A stretch of 64,000 nucleotides of DNA, taken from NCBI GenBank assembly GCA_964017155.1, contig OZ024858.1, forward strand, positions 24,033,823 through 24,097,822, written 5' to 3'. Under the pieces are notes generated by a model that was not told the DNA's origin, did no database searches, and was given only the letters and a program-made list of their open reading frames with translations. Origin of the DNA: Oasisia sp. SBJ-2009 (Eukaryota; Annelida; Polychaeta; Sabellida; Siboglinidae). Position numbers and translations under genes: made by a program. Of this stretch, positions 47,797 through 60,200 are shown one piece after another; positions within the stretch are counted from its first letter, which is position 1, and every line of letters begins with the position of its first letter.

Positions 47797-48502
47797 TAGT
47801 CGGGGCGCACGGTGGTCGAAGTGGACACCTCGTGCTATTTTTGGTTGCCCTGTTGTTTTCTAAACTTCAAACCTTCCTTAACAATAATCCAGAGGGCAAC
47901 CCTCTGAAATCAGTGTACCTCACTCCGAAAATCGCACTTAAATTCAAACGTATATGGTGCCGGAATGGCCGTTTAGTCACAATTGCAATTTGTTTTTCTC
48001 ATAGTTTGTTTAGGGCTATACAGCTAATTTTTATGGCAAACTATTCGTATTGCAGAGGAGCATAAACACAATAAATATCTTGTTGAAATGTACATTGCAA
48101 GGCAACAGATTCAGCAATATGTTAAAATAAACACTTCCGTTTCGTCATCGACATCATGTAACGTTTACCGTAGTTCTCTTAATATATATTCAAAATATAT
48201 GGTTAACATATCAAAACGATCCTCATTCATTCCTCTGTTGTTATATACCACGACATTGTAAAATGTATCAGCACATCACATGTTTTTGAACTAACATATA
48301 CGTCACCCCTCATTTTGAATTGACGTAATGTTTTGACACAAAATGGGAATAACTAGTAAAATGGGGAGCCTACAGGATCGATAGGGGGCGGTGATATGCA
48401 ACTCAGGCATGTGATGTAATCGGGCTAATTACGTGCACGCGCTGTTTGTTTACTTTTTCAGTTTATCTTTGAATTCTTTAGGCTCCAACTGTTATTCGTG
48501 CA
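47797..48502 (+). mobile_element. Second left end of the GTCGGGG long-armed transposon
   Basis: It starts TAGTCGGGGCGCACGGTG, and its first 165 bp or so match the left arm at 48505 (GAAGTGGACACCTCGTGC and GAGGGCAACCCTCTG). The remainder resembles 49380-49830, with shared words such as GTAGTTCTCTTAATATAT against GTAGTCACCTTACTACAT. This end lies directly at the RT break, so the original insertion started here. Confidence 0.65.
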
Positions 48503-48504
48503 TA

Positions 48505-51500
48505 GTCGGGGCGCACGGGGGTCGAAGTGGACACCTCGTGCTATTTTTGGTTGCACTGTCGTTTTCTAAACTTCAAACCTTCCTTAATAATATTCCGGAG
48601 GGCAACCCTCTGGAATCAGTGTACCTCACTCCGCATTGCATTTACATTCAGGCTTATGTGGTCTCTTAATGGCCGCGCTGCATAAATTTCTCTTTCCACA
48701 TTTTCACAGTAAATGTGTGACAACAAACTTAAGTGTAGTATCAAATAATCAGGAATGACGAGAACTAATATGTATGGCAATATCGTATTGATATGTTTAT
48801 TTCTTAGGACGCCAGGTACAAAACATTGGACAATATATCGAAAAATCAGTTCGGTTTCGCAGTTGACATCACAAAACAGGAGTTATAATTACCTTAATAT
48901 GTAATCAAGATATTTATGTAATATATCACAATAATGTACATTCATTTACCTACTGGAGTATGCGAAGCAGTGGTAAAATAGTGCTATATTATACGCAATC
49001 ACGAGCCGAACATGTACCCCACCCCTAAGTGTTGCGCAATCGTGACGTGACGCAAATCGGAGTGGATTTCATTGATTGTATCAATTTCGCGTTTCTTAGT
49101 GTAATAATACACTAGTAAAGTCAGTCATGATGCATACCCTACTGCTGGTTATTAATGCAATGTTTATTAAGGCAATATAAAATTACGATAACACGCATTA
49201 TTCGAAATAAAAGCGCATCAAGGTGTTACTCAATCACATCTTATACATTGTTCTGAGTAATCTGTGTCACTCTTGTCATAGCCATTTTTCAACAAGAATT
49301 CAAACAGGTATTACTCACCCATATTTGATATCTTTCCCATTGTATGGCCAAGCAACACAACACGGCACTTGAAAATTAAACTTCAATTCAGGCCTGAAGG
49401 TGTCTGAATGACTGTTAAGTCACAATGGCTAATTATGAAATATTCATGGTTTATTTAATGAAATTAGTTAGTCTCTGTACCAACATATATCCGGAATGGT
49501 GAGAGGAATACAGACCACAACTATATTATAAAAATGTATATATTTTAAGGCAACGAGAAACAAACAATTGAAGAATAAGTAGAAAACCATTTCCCCTTTG
49601 TCGTCGATTTCATATAAATGTACCGTAGTCACCTTACTACATATTCAAGCTATGTAATGAGTGAACATATCAAAGGTATCCCCATTCATTTCTCGGTTGA
49701 TTTATACAATACAATTGTAAAATACATTTGAACATCACTTGTTCTAGAATCAACATACAGTGTATACTTCTCCACCTCATTTTGGTTTGACGTTAGATTT
49801 TAACATAATCTCTGGAATAACTTGAATATATAAATACGCTGCGTCTAATAAGTAAATTAAATATAACGTATTTTGTTTTCAAATACATGAGGTAGGTTAT
49901 CATGTTTGAATGACATGTTTTGCAGCGTATCAGTCAATTTAACTTAGTTTGGTGTCTACGGTGTTTTACCGACAACAAATACGAAACTAACAAAACAAAC
50001 ACAACGGACACTTATGATTACCAATTATATGGTATGTGACATCACTATATTTGACAATGTCTAAAAAACGGTAACTTCTCGTCTGCATAAGCTATTTTGA
50101 TTGTTGAAGGTAACAATTTGGTGACGGCAAGGACGAAGAATTTTGCACTGTTATCATCATAACGTATTGAATCGTTTTGTTGTCGACCGCCATACCTTCT
50201 CAAATTGAACCACACTACATTTCTTTGTGCGAAAAGCTTAAAGCCAGATTACTTGTAAAGATGAGGACTATATATTTGCAACCTATATGTGATCAATAGT
50301 TTCAGTTGATGATTGTGGCATGGCAATTTTGCCGTTCATCATCCATAAAGAAAGTAGAGCTCGGAAGCAACCACTATCAATGTTGGAGTGCTTTCTACAC
50401 AACACTGGCGTCAACAGTGCCAGCCACATGCTCTATATATGGTTTAATGATCCATTCTGTTGAAATAGATCCGCTTACAATATGCAGCAAAGCTGGCCAA
50501 TAAGTTTGGGGTGAAATACACAGTAGTTATGGCTGATCAGGCTTTGCACGATATTTCATATGGGCTACGGGAGCAAGCTTCCCCTAATGAAGACATTGGC
50601 ATCTTATGGTCATGTGTGTAGTTTCATCTCACTGTAAACGCTATGGGCGCAGTTGCAAAAAATTGTGTGGAGTCTTATCCTTATAGAAACTGGTTTGTGT
50701 AAGCTAGGAACGGGTAACAAAGGTTTTGAACACACATGACTACGGGAGGCACGGGTGCATTTGAACAATGGGAAAATGGGCAATTGGGAACATTTGGTTT
50801 ACTACAATAACATGCTCCCATGTGTTGTTGCTGCTGGTCACCACAACTACATTTATTCGCTGCCAATGTGCCTAAAGGAAATGAACAACCTGAAGAACCC
50901 AGCACCATATGTATATCAGTACTTCACGAAAGGTCAATATGATGTGCGAAAAAAGCTAAATCATTCAAATGTATCACTTCTGAAATAGCTCATGGGCAGA
51001 CATAAAGCATAGATGTGAAGGAAAGTGCGAGTGGGCTTACATAAATACCCCTGGATGCTAAAGTACGAACCAAGTAGCATAACACAAAGCCTGTGTATCT
51101 GAGGTATCATTCCATTTCAAAGAAGTGATGAATCATCTGCAGTCTAACAATCCCACGAAGATGGAAACCAGCAAATGATCAATCAAGCATACATAAAAAC
51201 AGCACATGATCAATCCCGTCACGGTAGACACCAGCAACATACTAAATATTGCCACGAAACAGTGAGCCACTGTAACTATCATGAAAACTTTGGAAACTGT
51301 GAAAAATATTTGCAGAACTGAGCTCAAGGAATATTTGAATGACAACGCAAAGTCCAAAAGGTACGTGACAGCATATCTGAAGAACTGCATCCTCAATAGC
51401 ATCTTACTGTGCTGCAGAAGCAGACGTAGCAGCTGATCAATGAAGTTGTCATGCTGATACGCCTTCTTCATCAGAAAGGTATTGGGGAAAATGTCAATCT

Positions 51501-52650
51501 TGAGGAAACCATCGGAGAATATGAATGTTCTAAGGTACCGCAAGCTTTGTTTGAGTCAAATGGATCGATGCGTCAAGGCTGTAAGGTTTGAGGTTGACAG
51601 CTGTGCTGAAAGAGATTCACTTGAAGATGGAGGAGAAATTATTAGATATCGGTTTGAAGACGGGTTCCACACATTTGGAACCAGTATCTTTGACGGTGCC
51701 GCCTTTACCAGAACTTTCACAATGGTATACAAGTTACGTGTCGCCAGCAAATGCCCTTGTAATTGTTCTTGCGCTAAATGCCAAGTGCCGCGTTGTGCTG
51801 CTTGCAAGTGCAAACGGAACTATACCAAGTGTAGGCGAGTAATACCTGTTCGGACTCTTGTTGAAAACAATGGCTGTGACAAGAGTGACACAGGTGACTC
51901 AGAACAATCTTTAAGATGTGATTGAATACCACCTTGGTATGTTTATATTTTCGAATAATGTTATCATAATTTTATGTTGTCTTAACAAACATCGCATTAA
52001 TAACCAGCAGTAGATTATGCATCAGTACTATGTCTTTAATAGTGTATATTACCCTAAGGAACGCGAAAATGATACAAGCAATGAAATCTACTCCGATTTG
52101 CGTCACGTCACGATTGCGCAACACTTAGGGGTTGGGTAGATGTTTGGCTCGTGATTACGTATAACGTAGCACTATTTTACTATTGCTTTGCAGTATTCAG
52201 CAGGTAATTGAATGCATATCATTTTGATATATTACATAAGTATATTTATTACATATTAAGGTAACTATAACTCCTTTTGTGTGATGTCAACTGGGAAACC
52301 GAACTGATTTATCGTTATTTTGTCCAATGTTTTGTATCTGGCATCTTGAAAAATAAACGTATCAAAAAGCTATTGCCATAAATAATAGTTCTCGTCATTC
52401 CTGATTATTTGATACTACCCTTAAATTTGTTGTCATACAGTTATTGTGAAAATGGGGAAAGAGAAATGTATACAACTGGGCCATTAAGGGCATGGATATA
52501 AACGCAATTTTCGGAGTGAGGTACACTGATTTGAGAAGGTTGCCCTCTGGAATATTGTTCGACAGGGTTTGACGTTTAATAAAATACACGACAACCAAAA
52601 ATAGCACGAGGTGTCCACTACCTCCAAAATTTGGACCCGTGCGCCCCGAC
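48505..52650 (+). mobile_element. 4.1-kb DNA transposon with inverted arms of about 870 bp
   Basis: The termini are GTCGGGGCGCACG and CGTGCGCCCCGAC, flanked by TA (48503-48504 and 52651-52652). The left arm (48505-49372) and right arm (51781-52650) are reverse complements with scattered mismatches. They share GACACCTCGTGCTATTTTTG near the tips and CGTGACGTGACGCAAATCGG near 49050. Between them lies a decayed + strand gene (50290-51925) whose 3' end is inside the right arm. TA duplications suggest Tc1/mariner-type integration, but no DDE transposase is seen. Confidence 0.7.
50290..51925 (+). pseudogene. Decayed transposon protein gene with Cys-rich C-terminus
   Basis: Broken frames in order are KFGVKYTVVMADQALHDISY (50502 onward), FHLTVNAMGAVAKNC after a stop, WEHLVYYNNMLPCVVAAGHH then NYIYSLPMCLKEMNNL (50780-50990), and GENVNLEETIGEYE then KVPQALFESNGSMRQGCK (about 51485-51580). 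Next come PVSLTVPPLPELSQW and a Cys-rich tail with CPCNCSCAKCQVPRCAACKC. The order YTVVxxDQALY, FHxxxNxxxxxxKx, MLPxxAAGHxxY, LExxxxYExxxxPxALFE and CxC tail recalls a large uncharacterised protein family in marine invertebrate gene sets. Stops and frameshifts make it non-functional. The family match is from memory, not a search. Confidence 0.55.
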
Positions 52651-52652
52651 TA

Positions 52653-52830
52653 ATAGGCTACAATCCCAAGAGAAATGACAATGTGAACACTGAGGTGGGT
52701 GGGGGTCCCAGAGGGGAGGTCAGGTAGGTGGAGGGGACGTATGAGGACACGAAGAGCAGGGAGCTGTGTGGACCGGGAGTGTCAGGAGAGTCCAAAGTAA
52801 ATGTTGGCCTGACACAGGGCAGCGCCTAAA
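52653..52830 (+). pseudogene. LINE reverse transcriptase fragment, 3' part
   Basis: Starting just after the transposon's TA, the + strand reads PREMTM-TLRWVGVPEG, then VEGTYEDTKSRELCGPGVSG and ESKVNVGLTQGSA. This continues the RT motif DLEKAYDRVPREM and VxVGLHQGSxLSP that breaks off at 47795. One in-frame stop and a frameshift are visible. Confidence 0.75.
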
Positions 52831-52873
52831 ACCTGTGGGTGTGGTTTGAACGTTGGCGTGTGTGTTCAGTTAA

Positions 52874-52925
52874 AAAAGGTAAAGGTAACTTCGTATATAG
52901 CGCGCAATATCCATTCCTCAGAAAA
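52874..52925 (-). mobile_element. SINE tail fragment
   Basis: GGTAAAGGTAACTTCGTATA, then TAGCGCGCAATATCCATTCC, matches the 3' tail of the SINE at 7955 (GGCAAAGGCAAGTTCTTATA). The body is missing. Confidence 0.5.
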
Positions 52926-54240
52926 ATGTGTCAACTTATGAAGTATGACCCTGCAATATGTGCAGTGCAGTTCCATTTGGAACATAGGATAGTCTTACCT
53001 CAGTATCAAACAAAGTGGAACAAATTGAAAAAAATTGGCATATCCATTTATTTGGAACAGTAAACCCTAAGCTTTGAATAGAGAATCACTATTAAACACA
53101 TTTGCTGACGGAGGTCTTAACATTGTAGATATTAGAATTAAAATATAATCTCTATTTGTCAAACAAGTTCTGCAATTAATTAAAGAGCATAGAGACAAGT
53201 GGACCTTCTTAGCAGTGTACTGGCTGGGTATACACCTTAAAGAGTATGTAGTTCTGTTCCGCCTTTACCCACCTTAGATGTCATGGTGCTGGTTCACGTC
53301 CGGGTAATCTAGACGGTGAGACAAGCCGTCAATCGATGCCTTTTCGAAGACTTTCAATGTTATTAGTAAGATCATGCCTTTCAAATTAAACCATTACTTA
53401 GAATTGTATCAGCTTAGAACACGTTAAATGCGCTTCTTTCGAGTTTTACTTGCTCGGCGCAACATAATCGGCACATCACATGATCGTTCGACAAACAGTC
53501 GCGCGTGCTCGGACAGACAGTCTCTGCCACGCCCCACGAACGTCGCCCGGTACAAAATTACGCAACATGTACGGGAGTGCCAGCGACCGATGTCGCTTCG
53601 ATAAGCGCAACAACTTGTCTCTTGCCGCATCTATTCACGCCTCGAAGTGCTGACCCAGGGAATATCATCGGGCAACCGGAACGTGCTTACAAACACGCCG
53701 AACGTTGATATAATCATGTGTATTATTATATATGAATACACAGCGCGATGTGTACATATTGAACTTTGCAGATACTGCGTATTCTTTGCAACTTGACGCA
53801 TATACAGTAGTCCCCTTCTTACACGGTCCCCTCGCCATCGGCCACCCGGATTATACGGCGATATTTTTATTGCAATAGCGTTTTCTAATACAAACTACCT
53901 CTCACCAGCGGCCACCCCGCTAACGTGATCAATGGTCAGGGTTGGATGAAGAATCTTCCCCTCTTCAGCCAATCGCTAGTCAAAAACTGCAATCTTTAAT
54001 CCAAGTCAAAAACAAACAAAGAAGGCCTACCATACACACTCGTCGTTCATGGCAAAACATCACATAGCCGGTATTGTTACAATGTTAGATGTCTCGAATG
54101 TTGACAACGTACGTATGTGCTTAAAAAGGAGCGGCCAGTTAATCTTCAAACAGGGTCATTGTTCGATCGTTACCCTAACGATGAGCAGAAAGATTCTATG
54201 GTTACCCGTAGAAATTGCACGCTGCGCGATGGTAAGGGAT
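52926..54240. other. Intergenic, no gene recognised
   Basis: A CG-richer patch at 53400-53710 has only short ORFs. The stretch from 53804 (ACAGTAGTCCCCTTCTTACA) looks like the end of a pogo-like transposon, but no matching right end is visible before the satellite starts. Confidence 0.35.
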
Positions 54241-57200
54241 GTTAATGGGTGTTAATGGATGTTAATGGATGGTAATGGATGGTAATGGATGGTAATGGAT
54301 GGTCATGGATGGTAAGGAATGGTAAGGGATGGCAAGGGATGGTAAGGGATGGTAAGGGATGATATTGGATGGCAAGGGATGGTAAGGGATGGTAAGGGAT
54401 GGTAATGGATGGTAAGGGATGGTATTGGATGGTAATGGATGGTAAGGGATGGCAAGGGATGGCAAGGGATGGCAAGGGATGGCAAGGGATGGCAAGGGAT
54501 GGCAAGGGATGGCAAGGGATGGTAAGGGATGGTAAGGGATGGTAAGGGATGGGAATGGATGGGAATGGATGGCAAGGGATGGCAAGGGATGGCAAGGGAT
54601 GGTAAGGGATGGTAAGGGATGGCAAGGAATGGCAAGGGATGGTAAGGGATGGTAAGGGATGGCAAGGGATGGTAAGGGATGGCAACGGGTGGTAAGGGAT
54701 GGTAAGGAATGGTAAGGGATAGCAAGGGATGGCAAGGGATGGCAAGGGATGGCAAGGGATGGCAAGGGATGGTAAGGGATGGTAAGGGATGGCAAGGGAT
54801 GGCAAGGGATGGCAAGGGATGGTAAGGGATGGTAAGTGATGGCAAGGGTTGGCAAGGGATGGTAAGGGATGGTAAGGGATGACAAGGGATGGCAAGGGAT
54901 GGTAAAGGATGGTAAGGGATGGTGAGGGATGGTAAGGGATGGCAAGGGATGGCAAGGGATGGCAAGGGATGGCAAGGGATGGGAATGGATGGTAAGGGAT
55001 GGTAAGGGATGGTAAGGGATGGTAAGGGATGGCAAGGGATGGTAAGGGATGGTAAGGGATGGTAAGGGATGGTAAGGGGTGGCAAGGGATGGGAATGGAT
55101 GGTAGGGGTGATAAGGGATGGTAAGGGATGGTAAGGGATGGTAAGGGATGGTAAGAGATGGTAAGGGATGGTAAGGGATGGTAAGGGATGGCAAGGGATG
55201 GCAAGGGATGGTAAGGGATGGTAAGGGATGGCAAGGGATGGTAAGGGGTGGTAAGGGATGGTAAGGGATGGTAAGGGGTGGTAAGGGATGGTAAGGGATG
55301 GTAAGGGATGGGAATGGATGGCAAGGGATGGCAAGGGATGGTATGGGATGGTAAGGGATGGTAAGGGATGGCAAGGGATGGCAAGGGATGGTAAGGGATG
55401 GTAAGGGATGGTAAGGGATGGTAAGGGATGGTAAGGGATGGTAAGGGATGGGAATGGATGGTAAGGGATGGCAAGGGATGGTAAGGGATGGTAAGGGATG
55501 GTAAGGGATGGTAAGGGATTGGAATGGATGGTAAGGGATGGGAATGGATGGTAAGGGATGGCAAGGGATGGCAAGGGATGGTAAGGGATGGTAAGGGATG
55601 ATAAGGGATGGTAAGGGATGGTAAGGGATGGGAATGGATGGTAAGGGATGGTAAGGGATGGTAAGGGATGGTAAGGGATGGTAAGGGATGGTAAGGGATG
55701 GTAAGGGATGGGAATGGATGGTAAGGGATGGCAAGGGATGGCAAGGGATGGTAAGGGATGGTAAGGGATGGTAAGGGATTGGAATGGATGGCAAGGGATG
55801 GCAAGGGATGGTATGGGATGGTAAGGGATGGTAAGGGATTGGAATGGATGGCAAGGGATGGCAAGGGATGGCAAGGGATGGCAAGGGATGGTAAGGGATG
55901 GTAAGGGATGGTAAGGGATGGTATGGGATGGTAAGGGATGGGAATGGATGGTAAGGGATGGTAAGGGATGGTAAGGGATGGTAAGGGATGGTAAGGGATG
56001 GTAAGGGATGGCAAGGGATGGCAAGGTATGGTAAGGGATGGTAAGGGATGGTATGGGATGGGAATGGATGGTAAGGGATGGTAAGGGATGGTAAGGGATG
56101 GTAAGGGATGGTAAGGGATGGCAAGGGATGGCAAGGAATGGTAAGGGATGGTAAGGGATGGTAAGGGATGGGAATGGATGGTAAGGGATGGTAAGGGATG
56201 GTAAGGGATGGTAAGGGATTGGAATGGATGGTAAGGGATGGTAAGGGATGGTAAGGGATGGCAAGGGATGGTAAGGGATGGTAAGGGATGGTAAGGGATG
56301 GTAAGGGATGGTAAGGGATGGCAAGGGATGGTAAGGGATGGTAAGGGATGGTAAGGGATGGTAAGGGATGGTAAGGGATTGGAATGGATGGTAAGGGATG
56401 GTAAGGGATGGTAAGGGGTGGTAAGGGATGGTAAGGGATGGTAAGGGATGGTAAGGGATGGCAAGGGATGGCAAGGGATGGCAAGGGATGGCAAGGGATG
56501 GTAAGGGATGGTAAGGGATGGTAAGGGATGGTAAGGGATGGTAAGGGATGGCAAGGGATGGTAAGGGATGGTAAGGGATGGTAAGGGATGGTAAGGGATG
56601 GTAAGGGATGGTAAGGGATGGTAAGGGATGGTAAGGGATGGCAAGGGATGGCAAGGTATGGTAAGGGATGGTAAGGGATGGTAAGGGATGGGAATGGATG
56701 GTAAGGGATGGTAAGGGATGGTAAGGGATGGTAAGGGATTGGAATGGATGGTAAGGGATGGTAAGGGATGGCAAGGGATGGCAAGGGATGGTAAGGGTTG
56801 GTAAGGGATGGTAAGGGATGGTAAGGGATGGGAATGGATGGTAAGGGATGGGAATGGATGGTAAGGGATGGCAAGGGATGGCAAGGGATGGTAAGGGATG
56901 GCAAGGGATGGTAAGGGATGGGAATGGATGGTAATGGATGGTAAGGGATAGTATGGGATGGTAAGGGATGGCAAGGGATGGTAAGGGATGGTAAGGGATG
57001 GTAAGGGGTGGGAAGGGATGGGAATGGATGGTAAGGGATGGTAAGGGATGGGAATGGATGGTAAGGGATGATAAAGGATGATAAGGGATGATAAGGGATG
57101 ATAAGGGATGGTAAGGGATGGTAAGGGGTGGGAAGGGATGGGAATGGATGGTAAGGGATGATAAGGGATGAAAAGGGATGATAAGGGATGGTAGGGGATG

Positions 57201-60200
57201 GTAAGGGGTGGGAAGGGATGGGAATGGATGGTAAGGGATGGTAAGGGATGGTAAGGAATGGTAAGGGATGGTAAGGGTGGGAAGGGATGGGAATGGATGG
57301 TAAGGGATGGTAAGGAATGGTAAGGAATGGTAAGGGATGGTAAGGGATGGCAAGGGGTGGTAAGGGATGGCAAGGGATGGCAAGGGATGGTAAGGGATGG
57401 CAAGGGATGGCAAGGGATGGCAAGGGATGGTAAGGGATGGTAAGGGATGGCAAGGGATGGCAAGGGGTGGTAAGGGATGGCAAGGGATGGCAAGGGGTGG
57501 TAAGGGATGGTAAGGGATGGTAAGGGATGGTAAGGGATGGTAAGGGATGGTAAGGGATGGGAATGGATGGTAAGGGATGGCAAGGGATGGCAAGGGGTGG
57601 TAAGGGATGGCAAGGGATGGCAAGGGGTGGTAAGGGATGGCAAGGGATGGCAAGGGGTGGTAAGGGATGGTAAGGGATGGTAAGGGATGGTAAGGGATGG
57701 TAAGGGATGGTAAGGGATGGTAAGGGATGGGAATGGATGGTAAGGGATGGCAAGGGATGGCAAGGGGTGGTAAGGGATGGCAAGGGATGGCAAGGGATGG
57801 TAAGGGATGGTAAGGGATGGCAAGGGATGGTAAGGGATGGCAAGGGATGGCAAGGGGTGGTAAGGGATGGTAAGGGATGGTAAGGGATGGTAAGGGATGG
57901 TAAGGGATGGTAAGGGATGGCAAGGGATGGCAAGGGGTGGTAAGGGATGGCAAGGGATGGCAAGGGGTGGTAAGGGATGGTAAGGGATGGTAAGGGATGG
58001 TAAGGGATGGTAAGGGATGGTAAGGGATGGTAAGGGATGGGAATGGATGGTAAGGGATGGCAAGGGATGGCAAGGGGTGGTAAGGGATGGTAAGGGATGG
58101 TAAGGGGTGGTAAGGGATGGTAAGGGGTGGGAAGGGATGGTAAGGGATGAGAAGGGATGGCAAGGGATGGCAAGGGGTGGTAAGGGATGGTAGGGGATGG
58201 GAAGGGATGGCAAGGGGTGGTAAGGGATGGTAAGGGATGGGAAGGAATGGTAAGGGATGGTAAGGGATGGGAAGGGATGGTAAGGGATGGCAAGGGATGG
58301 TAAGGGATGGTAAGGGATGGCAAGGGATGGCAAGGGGTGGTAAGGGATGGCAAGGGATGGCAAGGGGTGGTAAGGGATGGTAAGGGATGGTAAGGGATGG
58401 CAAGGGATGGCAAGGGGTGGTAAGGGATGGTAAGGGATGGTAAGGGATGGTAAGGGATGGCAAGGGATGGTAAGGGATGGTAGGGTGATGGTAAGGGATG
58501 GTAAGGGATGGCAAGGGATGGCAAGGGGTGGTAAGGGATGGCAAGGGATGGCAAGGGGTGGTAAGGGATGGTAAGGGATGGTAAGGGATGGCAAGGGATG
58601 GCAAGGGGTGGTAAGGGATGGTAAGGGATGGCAGGGGATGGTAAGGGATGGTAAGGGATGGTAAGGGATGGTAAGGGATGGTAAGGGATGGTAAGGGATG
58701 GTAAGGGATGGCAGGGGATGGTAAGGGATGGTAAGGGATGGTAAGGGATGGTAAGGGATGGTAAGGGATGGTAAGGGATGGTAAGGGATGGTAAGGGATG
58801 GTAGGGGTGGTAAGGGATGGTAAGGGATGGTAAGGGATGGTAAGGGATGGCAGGGGATGGTAAGGGATGGTAAGGGATGGTAAGGGATGGTAAGGGATGG
58901 TAAGGGATGGTAAGGGATGGCAGGGGATGGTAAGGGATGGTAAGGGATGGTAAGGGATGGTAAGGGATGGTAAGGGATGGTAAGGGATGGTAAGGGATGG
59001 TAAGGGATGGTAAGGGATGGTAAGGGATGGTAAGGGATGGCAGGGGATGGTAAGGGATGGTAAGGGATGGTAAGGGATGGTAAGGGATGGTAAGGGATGG
59101 TAAGGGATGGTAAGGGATGGTAAGGGATGGTAGGGGTGGTAAGGGATGGTAAGGGATGGCAAGGGATGGTAAGGGATGGCAAGGGATGGTAAGGGATGGC
59201 AAAGGATGGCAAGGGATGGTAAGGGATGGTAAGGGATGGCAAGGGGTGGGAAGGGATGGTAGGGTGATGGTAAGGGATGGTAAGGGATGTTAAGGGATGG
59301 TAAGGGATGGTAAGGGATGGTAAGGGATGGGAATGGATGGTAAGGGATGGCAAGGGATGGTAATAGATGGTAAGGGATGGCAAGGGGTGGGAATGGATGG
59401 TAGGGGATGGTAAGGGATGGTAAGGGATGGTAAGGGATGGTAAGGGATGGTAAGGGATGGTAAGGGATGGTAAGGGATGGTAAGGGATGGGAAGGGATGG
59501 GGATGGATGGTAAGGGATGGTAAGGGATGGTAAGGGATGATAAGGGATAGCAAGGGATGGTAAGGGATGGTAAGGGATGGTAAGGGATGATAAGGGATGG
59601 TAAGGGATGGGATGGGAATGGATGGTAAGGGATGGTAAGGGACGGTAAGGGATGGTAAGGGATGGGAATGGATGGTAAGGGATGGGAAGGGATGGGAAGG
59701 GTGGGAATGGATGGTAAGGGATGGTATGGGATGGTAAGGGATGGTAAGGGATGGTAAGGGATGATAAGGGATGGGAAGGGATGGGATGGGAATGGATGGT
59801 AAGGGATGGTAAGGGACGGTAAGGGATGGTAAGGGATGGGAATGGATGGTAAGGGATGGGAAGGGATGGGAAGGGTGGGAATGGATGGTAAGGGATGGTA
59901 TGGGATGGTAAGGGATGGTAAGGGATGGTAAGGGATGGTAAGGGATGGTAAGGGATGGTAAGGGATGGTAAGGGATGGCAAGGGATGGTAAGGGATGGCA
60001 GGGGATGGGAATGGATGGTAAGGGATGGTAAGGGATGGTAAGGGATGGTAAGGGATGGGAATGGATGGTAAGGGGTGGTAAGGGATGGTAAGGGATGGCA
60101 GGGGATGTTAAGGGATGGTAAGGGATGGTAAGGGATGGCAAGGGATGGTAAGGGATGGCAGGGGATGGGAATGGATGGTAAGGGATGGTAAGGGATGGTA

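Noticed and set aside
53804..54255. pogo-like transposon end with a 68-codon ORF
   Set aside because: Only a suggestive CAGTAGTCCCCTTCTTACA start is visible. There is no matching right end, and the ORF has no recognisable helix-turn-helix.
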